The notes beneath the pieces are model-generated. The model saw only the letters and a program-made list of their open reading frames with translations, was not told the DNA's origin and searched no databases. Positions 1 to 6,103 of a stretch of DNA of 6,103 nt are shown in pieces (position 1 is the stretch's first letter; the number at the start of each line of letters is the position of its first letter). Source of the stretch: Acidobacteriota bacterium (lineage in GTDB: Bacteria; Acidobacteriota; Blastocatellia; RBC074); assembly GCA_013140935.1 (NCBI GenBank), contig JABFSD010000481.1, positions 1-6,103 of the forward strand. The letters run 5' to 3'. A program made the translations under genes and the position numbers.

Positions 1-2823
1 TTGACCGGCACGTTCTCGGCGGAATACGGACGCGGCGCAGGCGTCGTCTCGGTTTCTACCAAATCAGGCTCGAATGACTTTCACGGCGGCATTTTCGAGT
101 TCTTGCGCAACGACAAACTCGATGCGTTTCAACATCAGTTCGTCAATCCGCGTCCGACCAAGAAGCCGCCCTTCCGCCGCAATCAGTTCGGCGGATATTT
201 CAGCGGCCCGGTGTGGGTTCCGAAAGTTTATGACGGCAAGAACAAGACGTTCTTCTTCGTCGATTACGCGGGCACGCGCGAAATTCGCGGCACGACGTTT
301 GTGAACTCAGTGCCGACCGCCAAAGCGCGCACCGGCGATTTCAGCGAATATCTTGGCGCGACGCTTTGCACCAATGCGGCAGGCGCGGCGGGCGCGTGCG
401 GCGGAGCTTTCACCGCGCCGCTCAACGTGACCAACAATGCCGGAGCAACGATTCAAGCGCGCATCGGCATGATGTTCGATCCGCTCACGACGCGGGCCAA
501 TCCGGCTTATGTCGCGGGCAGCACGGTGACGGCGGCGAACCCGCAAATCCTGCGGTCGGCTTTTACCAACAACATCATTCCGGCGGCGCGCATCAACGCA
601 GTCGGTTTGAACGTCGCCAGCATTTATCCGCTGCCGCAAAACAGCAGCTTGCAAAACAATTACACGTCGGTGGTCAACCGTGACGTAGGCAGCAATGCCA
701 TGACGTTCCGCTTCGACCATTCCTTCGGCGAGAACGACAAGTTTTTTGCACGTTACAGCTTTGAAGACTTCCGCCTGGACGCCCCGCAAGGACAAGCGCA
801 ATGCTGCTTGACGACGCATGATGTCGCGGCGAGCAAATTCGAGCTTGGCCCCTTTGTCGCGGGCATTCAGAACACGACCTTGCGTACGCAAGGCCTTGCG
901 CTGAACCACACGCATACGTTTTCGCCTTCGCTCTTGCTCGAATTGCGCGCGGGTTTTGCGCGCACCAATCCGCGCACGGTGCAATCCGATTTCGGTCGGA
1001 ACGCTTCGACTTCGTTGGGCATTCTGGGCATCAACATTTCAGAATTCACGACGGGCTTGCCTAACATCACGATCAACGAATTGACGGGCTTGAGCGGCGG
1101 GCCGAACTTCCTGCCGGTCAATCCCAAACAGACGCACTATCAGTTCACCAGCAATCTGTTTTACACGATGAATAAACAGACGCTGAAATTCGGCTATCAC
1201 ATGGTCATCCGCAAACCGTCGCCGTTCACGCAATCGAACACGCGCGGCGCGTTGACCATCGGCAACGAATATACGCGGCTGCCCACGGCGGCGGGCACGT
1301 CGGTCACCGGCACAGGCACAGGCTTGGCGACCTTGTTGCTCGGTCACGTCATCAGCGGTTCGCGCGGCTTCCTGAACGAAAACTATTACCTGACGAATAA
1401 AGAGTTCGCGGGCTTCTTTCAGGACGACATCAAGGTCACGAGCAAACTCACGGTGAACGCGGGCTTGCGTTACGAAATCTATACGCCTGACGTAGAGAAC
1501 CGCGACCTTATCGTGAATTTCGATCCGCAAGCCTTGCGGTTGATTTACGCGGGGCAGGAAGGCTATTCGCGCTCGGCGGGAAAAAAGACGAACTATAAAA
1601 ACTTCGGGCCGCGCCTCGGTTTTGCCTATGACGTATTCGGCAACGCCAAGACCGTGGTACGCGGTGGTTATGGCATCAGCTATTTCCCCGAACCGTATGC
1701 GGCGGGCAACCTGCTCGGACAAAACATTCCGCTGTCGGTTTCGCAAACCTTCGCCAACGAAGTGACGCCGGCGGCTTATGCCGTCAACATCAATCGTCCG
1801 TTCCCGACGCCGGTGCAATTCAAACCGACGACGACGGCGGCGTTGAATGCTGTGACGCCGACGCCGACGATCATCGGTCACGAGTTCTCGAACCTCACGC
1901 CTTACGCCCAATCGTATGGCCTGAACGTCGAGCGCGCGCTAACCAATACGGTCGTGCTGGAAGTTGGTTACGCGGGCAGCCGCGGCATTCACATTCCGGT
2001 GTTTTATAACATCAACGAAGTCTTGCCCGGCGCAGGCACACAAGCCGCGCGTCGTTTAATTCAACCGTTGAATAACATTCCGACCATCAACATCGCGCAA
2101 TATCGCAACTCGTCGAGCTATAACGGCTTGCTGGTCAAAGCCAACAAACGTTTTAGCGGCGGTTCGAACTTCCTGTTGAGCTATACGTTCGGCAAGTCGC
2201 TCGATTACGGCTCGTCGCCCGCGAGCGGCGGCGGTTCGGTCGGCAATCCGCAAACCTATACGAACATCAAAGCCGGACGCGGCCCGTCGGGTTACGACGT
2301 GAAGCATCGTGCGGTGTTCAGCAGCGTTTATGAATCGCCGTTCGGCAAAGGGAAGAAATACCTGACGAGCGGCATCGGCGCGTGGGTGCTGGGTGGTTGG
2401 CAAACGACGGGCATCGTGACGGCGACAACCGGACGGCCTTTCACGGTCTTCCTGCAAAACGGCGTCAACAACGGAGCGCCCAGTTGGCCCAATCGCATTG
2501 CGAACGGCAAGCTCGACAATCCGACGACTGACCTGTGGTTCGACCCGGCGGCTTTCGTCGCACCCGCCGCGAACACTTATGGCAACAGTTCGCGCGGTAC
2601 GTTGTATTCCCCCGGGCATTTCAACGTAGACGGTTCGCTCGCCAAGTCGTTCAACCTGACCGAACGGGTCGTGTTCAAGTTCCGCTTCGAAGCGTTCAAC
2701 TTGTTCAATACGCCGTTTTTCGGTTTCCCCAACGCGAACATCGGCAATCCGGCAGTGGGCCAAATCCGCTCGACGCTGACCGATAATCGCAGCTTGCAAG
2801 GTGCGTTGAAGATCGAGTTTTAA
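1..2823 (+). CDS. TonB-dependent outer-membrane receptor (Oar-like), 5'-truncated by window edge
   Basis: Seen: an open frame of 940 codons enters at base 1 in frame and ends with TAA at 2821-2823. The first codon is TTG inside the conserved plug motif TFSAEYGRGAGVVSVSTKSG (residues 4-23), followed by HGGIFEFLRND, so the true start lies upstream. The rest is beta-barrel: alternating aromatic/polar strands, FFQDDIKVTSKLTVNAGLRY near residue 475, FGPRLGFAYD near 537, GGWQTTGIVTATTGRPF near 800, FRFEAFNLFNTPFFGFPNA near 895, and a C-terminal GALKIEF whose last residue is the terminal Phe typical of BamA-inserted proteins. Family knowledge: the large Acidobacteriota receptors usually have about 1,100-1,200 residues, with a signal peptide and a carboxypeptidase-regulatory-like domain before the plug, so about 150-250 residues are probably missing here. 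They import substrates using TonB/ExbBD energy; many are suspected to handle carbohydrates or peptides. The substrate cannot be told from this sequence. Cysteines are few (C123, C133, adjacent C268-C269). Confidence 0.93.
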   Translation: MTGTFSAEYGRGAGVVSVSTKSGSNDFHGGIFEFLRNDKLDAFQHQFVNPRPTKKPPFRRNQFGGYFSGPVWVPKVYDGKNKTFFFVDYAGTREIRGTTFVNSVPTAKARTGDFSEYLGATLCTNAAGAAGACGGAFTAPLNVTNNAGATIQARIGMMFDPLTTRANPAYVAGSTVTAANPQILRSAFTNNIIPAARINAVGLNVASIYPLPQNSSLQNNYTSVVNRDVGSNAMTFRFDHSFGENDKFFARYSFEDFRLDAPQGQAQCCLTTHDVAASKFELGPFVAGIQNTTLRTQGLALNHTHTFSPSLLLELRAGFARTNPRTVQSDFGRNASTSLGILGINISEFTTGLPNITINELTGLSGGPNFLPVNPKQTHYQFTSNLFYTMNKQTLKFGYHMVIRKPSPFTQSNTRGALTIGNEYTRLPTAAGTSVTGTGTGLATLLLGHVISGSRGFLNENYYLTNKEFAGFFQDDIKVTSKLTVNAGLRYEIYTPDVENRDLIVNFDPQALRLIYAGQEGYSRSAGKKTNYKNFGPRLGFAYDVFGNAKTVVRGGYGISYFPEPYAAGNLLGQNIPLSVSQTFANEVTPAAYAVNINRPFPTPVQFKPTTTAALNAVTPTPTIIGHEFSNLTPYAQSYGLNVERALTNTVVLEVGYAGSRGIHIPVFYNINEVLPGAGTQAARRLIQPLNNIPTINIAQYRNSSSYNGLLVKANKRFSGGSNFLLSYTFGKSLDYGSSPASGGGSVGNPQTYTNIKAGRGPSGYDVKHRAVFSSVYESPFGKGKKYLTSGIGAWVLGGWQTTGIVTATTGRPFTVFLQNGVNNGAPSWPNRIANGKLDNPTTDLWFDPAAFVAPAANTYGNSSRGTLYSPGHFNVDGSLAKSFNLTERVVFKFRFEAFNLFNTPFFGFPNANIGNPAVGQIRSTLTDNRSLQGALKIEF

Positions 2824-2846
2824 TTCGGGCTTCGACAGTCAAACTT

Positions 2847-2895
2847 AAGAAAATGAGTGGCTGCGGAAGAGAGTTTCGCAGCCACTCATTTTCTT
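2847..2895 (+). terminator. Long hairpin terminator after the receptor gene, possibly bidirectional
   Basis: A 19-bp perfect inverted repeat pairs 2847-2865 with 2877-2895. It extends inward by a G-T wobble and two A-T pairs to give 22 pairs and a 5-nt loop (2869-2873). The core arm is GAGTGGCTGCG. The right arm ends in TTTTCTT and the left arm begins AAGAAAA, so a U-rich tract follows the GC-rich stem on either strand. It lies 23 nt after the receptor stop codon, the expected place for an intrinsic terminator. No gene on the minus strand ends nearby, so use in the reverse direction is only a possibility. Confidence 0.85.
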
Positions 2896-3000
2896 GCGGC
2901 TTTGCCTATGCCGAAACTTGTTTTGCGATAGACCAACAAGGCGTTCCGCGTAAAACGGCCAGCGGCTGGTTTTATTCTGCTCGACCAACTTCTACACATC

Positions 3001-3114
3001 ATGGCCGACCATTCCGCCAAAGAAAGAATTGAGAGTGCATTGCAAGCGAGTTCGCCTGCGATCGCACTTGCTGAGCTTGCGGCGGCGTTTAGGCCAGTCG
3101 TTCACGGCTGGTAG
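3001..3114 (+). pseudogene. Possible broken small ORF interrupted by repeat element
   Basis: An ATG at 3001 opens 37 codons ending with TAG at 3112-3114. The first 27 or so residues (for example SAKERIESALQASSP then AIALAELAAAF) look like a genuine amphipathic helical protein start. The last ten codons lie inside the inverted-repeat element that begins near 3083, and the stop is within its left arm. The simplest reading is a small gene whose 3' part was replaced or displaced by the repeat. Against this, no strong ribosome-binding site precedes the ATG and no C-terminal remainder is recognisable after the element. I do not recognise a family with confidence; it could be a chance frame. Confidence 0.25.
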
Positions 3115-3271
3115 GCAGACGCGCCAATGTTACAAGGGCGTTTTAACGTCCTTGCCGGATATGCTTTAGCCGCAACGCTTCTCGGCTAAAGCCGGTTGAG
3201 GAAGCACGCTAAAGCGCGCTGAATGATTTTTCCGCCGCTTTACCAGTCGTCAACGACTGGCCTAACCGCCC
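3083..3271. repeat. MITE-like element: inverted-repeat ends enclosing a chain of hairpins
   Basis: The 31-nt ends at 3083-3113 and 3241-3271 are inverted copies matching at 27 of 31 positions, including an uninterrupted 14-nt match (3089-3102 against 3252-3265). Each end is also a hairpin: 3094-3111 (7 pairs, loop TTCA) and 3243-3260 (7 pairs, loop TCAA). Between them lie stem-loops at 3133-3154 (9 pairs, one G-T), 3163-3192 (10 perfect pairs, arm GCTTTAGCCG) and 3203-3220 (8 positions, one mismatch). The pentamer TGCGG stands directly outside both ends (3078-3082 and 3272-3276), which may be a target-site duplication. There is no coding capacity. It could be a non-autonomous transposon, a cluster of REP-like modules, or a structured RNA; the direct repeat is short enough to be chance. 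Confidence 0.5.
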
Positions 3272-3279
3272 TGCGGGAA

Positions 3280-3297
3280 AGCCCGTTATCACGGGCT
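3280..3297. repeat. Small perfect hairpin next to the MITE-like element
   Basis: AGCCCGT (3280-3286) and ACGGGCT (3291-3297) form a 7-bp perfect stem with a 4-nt loop (TATC). It begins 9 nt beyond the right inverted repeat and just after the right TGCGG copy, so it may be another module of the same hairpin series. It has no following T tract, which argues against a terminator. Confidence 0.4.
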
Positions 3298-3402
3298 GGA
3301 GACGAGATAGACAGGTCTGCAAATTCATATCATCTTCGACCTTGCCAACAATGATTTATACCTGGCTTTACGCCGCAACTAGCATTAACCCGAGATCAAG
3401 CA

Positions 3403-3819
3403 ATGAGTCTGAGCTTCACCAATCCATCCAGTGTTCATCCGCCGCTGGGGCTTTATAGCCATACTGTCACAGTACCTGAAGGCACGGAGTTGCTTTTCAT
3501 TTCGGGGCAACTTGGCGTTCGCCCCGATGGAACCACTCCTGCAACGATGGCTGAGCAAGCTGATCAGGTTTTTGCCAACCTCGTCGCGTTGCTCGCAGCC
3601 CACGGGTTGGCACCGACCGACATCATCAAACTCACTACGTTTATGGTAGCCGGGCAGGACGGCGATGCGGTGCGCGCGGCGCGGCTTAAATACCTGGGGT
3701 CGCACCGCCCGGCTTCTACCGCCGTGTTTGTGTCTGAGTTGGTAGACCCTGCGTGGTTCGTAGAGGTTGAGGCAATTGCGGCCAACCGGAAGTCGGACGA
3801 CAGCTTGCGTGCGATCTAA
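3403..3819 (+). CDS. Rid superfamily (YjgF/YER057c/UK114) protein, non-RidA type
   Basis: Seen: 138 residues, close to the usual 125-135 of the family. Signature elements occur in order: LGLYSHTVTV (residues 15-24), FISGQLGVRPDG (32-43), EQADQVFANLVALLAAHGLA (51-70), DIIKLTTFMV (73-82), then RPASTAVFVSELVDPAWFVE (102-121) and VEAIA (122-126). Family knowledge: these proteins form trimers with a cleft between subunits, and RidA hydrolyses reactive enamine/imine intermediates such as 2-aminoacrylate using an arginine (Arg105 in E. coli RidA, in the PARS motif). Here the aligned motif is PAST, with Ser105 in place of the arginine, so imine deaminase activity is not expected. This places the protein among the Rid4-7-like groups, whose roles are mostly unknown. 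No signal peptide is seen, so it is probably cytoplasmic. The ATG at 3403 is preceded by only a weak GAGA (3392-3395). It stands alone upstream of a convergent neighbour. Confidence 0.88.
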   Translation: MSLSFTNPSSVHPPLGLYSHTVTVPEGTELLFISGQLGVRPDGTTPATMAEQADQVFANLVALLAAHGLAPTDIIKLTTFMVAGQDGDAVRAARLKYLGSHRPASTAVFVSELVDPAWFVEVEAIAANRKSDDSLRAI

Positions 3820-3864
3820 CCGATTAACCTGCTCACAATTTTTTCTGGCGATCCGCACAAGCAA

Positions 3865-5994
3865 CTACATCTTGACCGTCGGGTCATGCTTTGCGACTTC
3901 GACCAGCGCGTCATAAAACGTAGCTCCCGCCCCCAAATCAGTCAGCCCCTGTCCGGTCACATCATTCGCATTCCTACCGTCGCGCGTGAGTTTCTTCCAC
4001 CAGACTGACAACGCAACAACTACGCCCGCGCGAGCTTTGTCAGTGACGCGCGCTTTGGCGGTGAACGAGCCGCGATCGTTGAAGATGCGTACGCGGTCGC
4101 CTTCGGCAATGCCGCGCGGACTTGCATCATCAGGGTGTATGTCGAGGTATGGTTCTTTTTCGGCTTTCAAAAACGAAGGCAGATTGGCAAAGCTCGAATT
4201 CAAAAAGTTATGCGCGGGGGGCGAGATGACAGCCAGTGGGTATTGTTTGGCAAGTTGCGGCGAATCCAGCACCGATTCGCGCGGTGCGATGTAAGTCGGC
4301 AACGGATCAATTCCCTGTTGCGCCAACGTCTCGCTGAAAAATTCGCACTTGCCTGATGGCGTGAAGAAGTTGCCTTCGGCAAAGGGCGCATAACGTTCCG
4401 GCACATTCAAACGCTGCCAACCTTTTTCTTTGAGCGTATCAAGATTGAGTCCCTGCATTCGCACGTGGTCAGTTTGCAAAGCCTGCCGCGCCATCTCTTC
4501 ATCGGAATCACGAAAACATGCGTCGGTGAAACCCATGCGTTCAGCCAACAAGCGAAAGACTTCGCTGTTGGGTTTGGCTTCGCCCAGCGGCGCGATGGCG
4601 GGGTTGTTGACCATCACGTACATGTGTCCGTAAGCGCGATGAATGTCGAACTGTTCAAGCTGCGTCGTCGCCGGCAACAGAATGTCGGCGTAATCCGCCG
4701 TGTCGGTTTGAAAAATTTCGTGTACGACGCAAAACAGGTCTTCACGCGCAAAGCCTGCAATGACCTTGCGCGAGTCGGGCGCAATGGCGACGGGGTTGGA
4801 GTTATAAACGTAAATCGCTTTGACCGGCGGCGTCAGCGGTTCAAGCGTTTCAACCGGCGCAGTGTCGCGTTGCCATTTTTGTACGCGCTGCGAACCCATC
4901 AGCGCATCGCCCAGCGCCGACATATTGATCGTACGCGGCTGGTTCCAAATCAAATCAGGACGCGCGAGCGCCGCCGTGTTAAACGCAAACGTGCCCGAAC
5001 TCGAAAGCAGCACGCCGCCCGCTGCATCGCGCCAAGCGCCGGTGAGCGCAGGCAAACACGCTACGGTGCGCACCGCCATGCCCCCGCCCGCGTGGCGTTG
5101 CATGCCGTAATTCAACCGAATCACGGCGGGTTTCGTCGTGCCATATTCGCGCGCGAGTTTGACGATTTGCTCAACCGTCAGACCGGTAATCTCAGCCGCG
5201 CGCGACGGCGTCCATTCACTGACGCGCTCGCGCAACAGTTCAAAACCCAGCGTGTAGCGTTCAACGTAATCACGATCAATCAGTTCTTCGGCAATCAACA
5301 CGTGCATCATCGCCAACGCCAGCGCGCCATCCGTGCCGGGCAACAACGCCAAATGTTCATCGCATTTTTCCGCCGTCAACGAACGATACGGATCAATCGC
5401 AATCACGCGCGCGCCATTGCGTTGGGCTTCGAGAATTTTCGGCCAGAGGTGTACGTTCGACGTAATCGGATTGCTGCCCCAAATCAAAATCAACCTAGCT
5501 TCATCAAAACGTTCAAGGTCGGTGCCCAGCTTAGCTCCCAGCGTAATCAACAATCCCTCGCCGCCCGCCGAAGAACAAATCGTGCGATCCAACAACGACG
5601 CGCCCAGCTTGTGAAAGAAGCGGCGATCCATGCTCTCGCCCTGAATCAAGCCCATCGTTCCCGCGTAACTGTAAGGCAAAATCGCCTGCGGATTGTCAGC
5701 CGCAATCGCTTTGAATTTCTGCGCGATGGTATCGAGCGCCTCGTCCCACGAGATGCGCGCGAAGAGGCCTTTGCCTTTTGCGCCAACACGCCGCATCGGA
5801 TAAAGCACGCGCTGCGGGCTGTAAGTGCGTTCGAGATAGCGATTGACCTTCGTGCAAAGAAAGCCGTTCGTCGTCGGATGATCGGCTGCGCCCGCGACCT
5901 TGATGGCCGTGCCGTTTTCGACGGTGATTTCCAATGCGCAAGTGTCAGGGCAATCGTGCGGACACGCGCCGCGAATGACGGTTAGGTTTTTCAT
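3865..5994 (-). CDS. Molybdopterin [4Fe-4S] oxidoreductase, DMSO-reductase superfamily (uncharacterised MopB_3-like group)
   Basis: Seen, numbering from the ATG at 5992-5994 (709 residues): an N-terminal cluster motif C11-x3-C15-x3-C19-x27-C47 (CPHDCPDTC, then GFLCTK) for one [4Fe-4S], with Lys49 after it. The TICSSAGGEG segment has Cys140 at the likely molybdenum-ligand position; Ser141 or Ser142 are alternatives. Cofactor-binding segments follow: WGSNP (172-176), IAIDPYRS (199-206), PGTDGALALA (219-228), YVYNSNPVAIAPD (395-407) and ADILLPATTQLEQFD (436-450). The C-terminal molybdopterin-binding domain runs from about 586, with HPDDASPRGIAEGDRVRIFN at 620-639. Family knowledge: such proteins bind a bis-MGD cofactor and catalyse two-electron oxidation/reduction or oxygen transfer. 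Inference: no twin-arginine signal, so cytoplasmic; no electron-transfer or membrane subunit is encoded here. The substrate is unknown; automatic labels of formate dehydrogenase would be overcalls. The frame is open further upstream to 6060, but those 22 codons come from a palindromic repeat, so the 5994 start, just before MKNLTVIRGACP, is preferred despite no clear ribosome-binding site. Confidence 0.92.
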   Translation of the reverse strand: MKNLTVIRGACPHDCPDTCALEITVENGTAIKVAGAADHPTTNGFLCTKVNRYLERTYSPQRVLYPMRRVGAKGKGLFARISWDEALDTIAQKFKAIAADNPQAILPYSYAGTMGLIQGESMDRRFFHKLGASLLDRTICSSAGGEGLLITLGAKLGTDLERFDEARLILIWGSNPITSNVHLWPKILEAQRNGARVIAIDPYRSLTAEKCDEHLALLPGTDGALALAMMHVLIAEELIDRDYVERYTLGFELLRERVSEWTPSRAAEITGLTVEQIVKLAREYGTTKPAVIRLNYGMQRHAGGGMAVRTVACLPALTGAWRDAAGGVLLSSSGTFAFNTAALARPDLIWNQPRTINMSALGDALMGSQRVQKWQRDTAPVETLEPLTPPVKAIYVYNSNPVAIAPDSRKVIAGFAREDLFCVVHEIFQTDTADYADILLPATTQLEQFDIHRAYGHMYVMVNNPAIAPLGEAKPNSEVFRLLAERMGFTDACFRDSDEEMARQALQTDHVRMQGLNLDTLKEKGWQRLNVPERYAPFAEGNFFTPSGKCEFFSETLAQQGIDPLPTYIAPRESVLDSPQLAKQYPLAVISPPAHNFLNSSFANLPSFLKAEKEPYLDIHPDDASPRGIAEGDRVRIFNDRGSFTAKARVTDKARAGVVVALSVWWKKLTRDGRNANDVTGQGLTDLGAGATFYDALVEVAKHDPTVKM

Positions 5995-6008
5995 GATGAC
6001 AATTAAAC

Positions 6009-6035
6009 GTAGAACAAGATGGTATCTTGTTCTAC
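6009..6035. repeat. Palindromic REP-like hairpin in the molybdoenzyme leader (copy 1)
   Basis: The arms GTAGAACAAGAT (6009-6020) and ATCTTGTTCTAC (6024-6035) are a perfect 12-bp inverted repeat around GGT. The stem ends 14 nt upstream of the preferred minus-strand start codon at 5994, so if transcription starts further upstream it would fold in the 5' untranslated region, close to where a ribosome would bind. It is nearly the same sequence as the core of the second hairpin at 6054-6080. Confidence 0.75.
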
Positions 6036-6045
6036 TGAATGGGAC

Positions 6046-6088
6046 GCTGGCGTGTAGCACAAGATACCATCTTGTGCTACGCGCCAGC
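6046..6088. repeat. Palindromic REP-like hairpin in the molybdoenzyme leader (copy 2, longer stem)
   Basis: Positions 6046-6065 pair with 6069-6088: 20 pairs, of which one (6053-6081) is a G-T wobble, around a 3-nt loop ACC. The inner 12 pairs (arm GTAGCACAAGAT) match copy 1 except at one position in each arm. The outer arm GCTGGCG/CGCCAGC is absent from copy 1, although GACGCTGGCG lies between the copies. The element may continue beyond the window's right edge. Confidence 0.75.
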
Positions 6089-6103
6089 CTATCTCTCGAC
6101 CAC

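Larger units (their letters stand above)
2896..3402. other. Gene-poor intergenic stretch with repeats
   Basis: Between the receptor terminator and the Rid gene there is about 500 nt without a convincing intact gene. From 2896 to 3000 I see only a weak short palindrome (CCAG/CTGG around 2959-2969, followed by TTTT), too small to call. From 3001 a short open frame begins and runs into a hairpin-rich inverted-repeat element (about 3083-3271). Another hairpin follows at 3280-3297. The last 100 nt must hold the Rid promoter, but no clear -35/-10 pair is evident. The ribosome-binding site is at best a short GAGA at 3392-3395, seven nt before the ATG. Confidence 0.6.

Noticed and set aside
1039..1911. 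290-codon minus-strand frame opposite the receptor gene (with similar ones at 307-984 and 2056-2799)
   Set aside because: Arg-rich low-complexity translations without family motifs, lying wholly inside a strongly conserved receptor. They reflect the codon bias of the sense strand.
3058..3065. GCGATCGC octamer, the HIP1 palindrome of cyanobacteria
   Set aside because: A single copy in a GC-rich window is uninformative and the genes do not suggest a cyanobacterium.
3335..3362. Possible promoter for the Rid gene (TTCGAC with TATACC, 16-nt spacing)
   Set aside because: The -35 match is poor and AT-rich hexamers of this quality are expected by chance; no supporting data.
3385..3864. 159-codon minus-strand frame covering the Rid gene, ending where the molybdoenzyme stop lies
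   Set aside because: It lies opposite a clear Rid-family gene and its translation has no recognisable features. Apparent continuity with the molybdoenzyme is just the same strand and frame after its stop codon.
3820..3864. Possible terminator between the two convergent genes (T-run at 3839-3844)
   Set aside because: There is a run of six T, but I found no convincing GC-rich stem in front of it on either strand.
4465..5985. 506-codon open frame on the plus strand opposite the molybdoenzyme gene
   Set aside because: It is a shadow of the well-supported minus-strand gene. The translation is Arg/Gln/Asn-rich with no recognisable domain, and it has no independent start signal.
6009..6088. Reading the twin palindromes as the start of a CRISPR array
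   Set aside because: The units are palindromic, inverted rather than direct repeats, only two in number, and no cas gene is present.

Overview
The window most resembles a chromosomal segment of an Acidobacteriota genome, probably of the Blastocatellia type. This is an inference from three things: the very large Oar-like TonB-dependent receptor of the family expanded in that phylum, the moderately high GC content, and intergenic DNA rich in palindromic repeats. No rRNA, tRNA, CRISPR array, integrase or transposase gene is visible.

Layout. Positions 1-2823 (+) hold the C-terminal 940 codons of an outer-membrane TonB-dependent receptor whose start lies off the left edge. It is followed by a near-perfect 22-bp terminator hairpin (2847-2895). 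A 579-nt gap (2824-3402) has no convincing intact gene. It contains a possible 37-codon broken ORF (3001-3114) that runs into a hairpin-rich, MITE-like element (about 3083-3271), followed by one more hairpin (3280-3297). At 3403-3819 (+) is a small Rid-superfamily (YjgF/UK114) protein lacking the catalytic arginine of true RidA. Convergent to it, 45 nt away, is a molybdopterin/[4Fe-4S] oxidoreductase of the DMSO-reductase superfamily (3865-5994, -). Its 5' leader carries two nearly identical palindromic hairpins (6009-6035 and 6046-6088) that differ by a compensatory base-pair exchange.

How the parts relate. The receptor, Rid protein and molybdoenzyme do not form an operon: the receptor is closed by its terminator, and the Rid and molybdoenzyme genes face each other. 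No shared pathway can be argued from this window. The receptor would move a large or scarce substrate across the outer membrane. The molybdoenzyme would be a soluble cytoplasmic redox enzyme of unknown substrate, with no partner subunit encoded here. The Rid protein is a housekeeping-type small trimer of uncertain function.

The least ordinary content is non-coding: two different hairpin repeat families, one between genes and one in the molybdoenzyme leader. I see no clear evidence of a new multi-gene system. The large overlapping open frames opposite the receptor and the molybdoenzyme look like shadows of the real genes.
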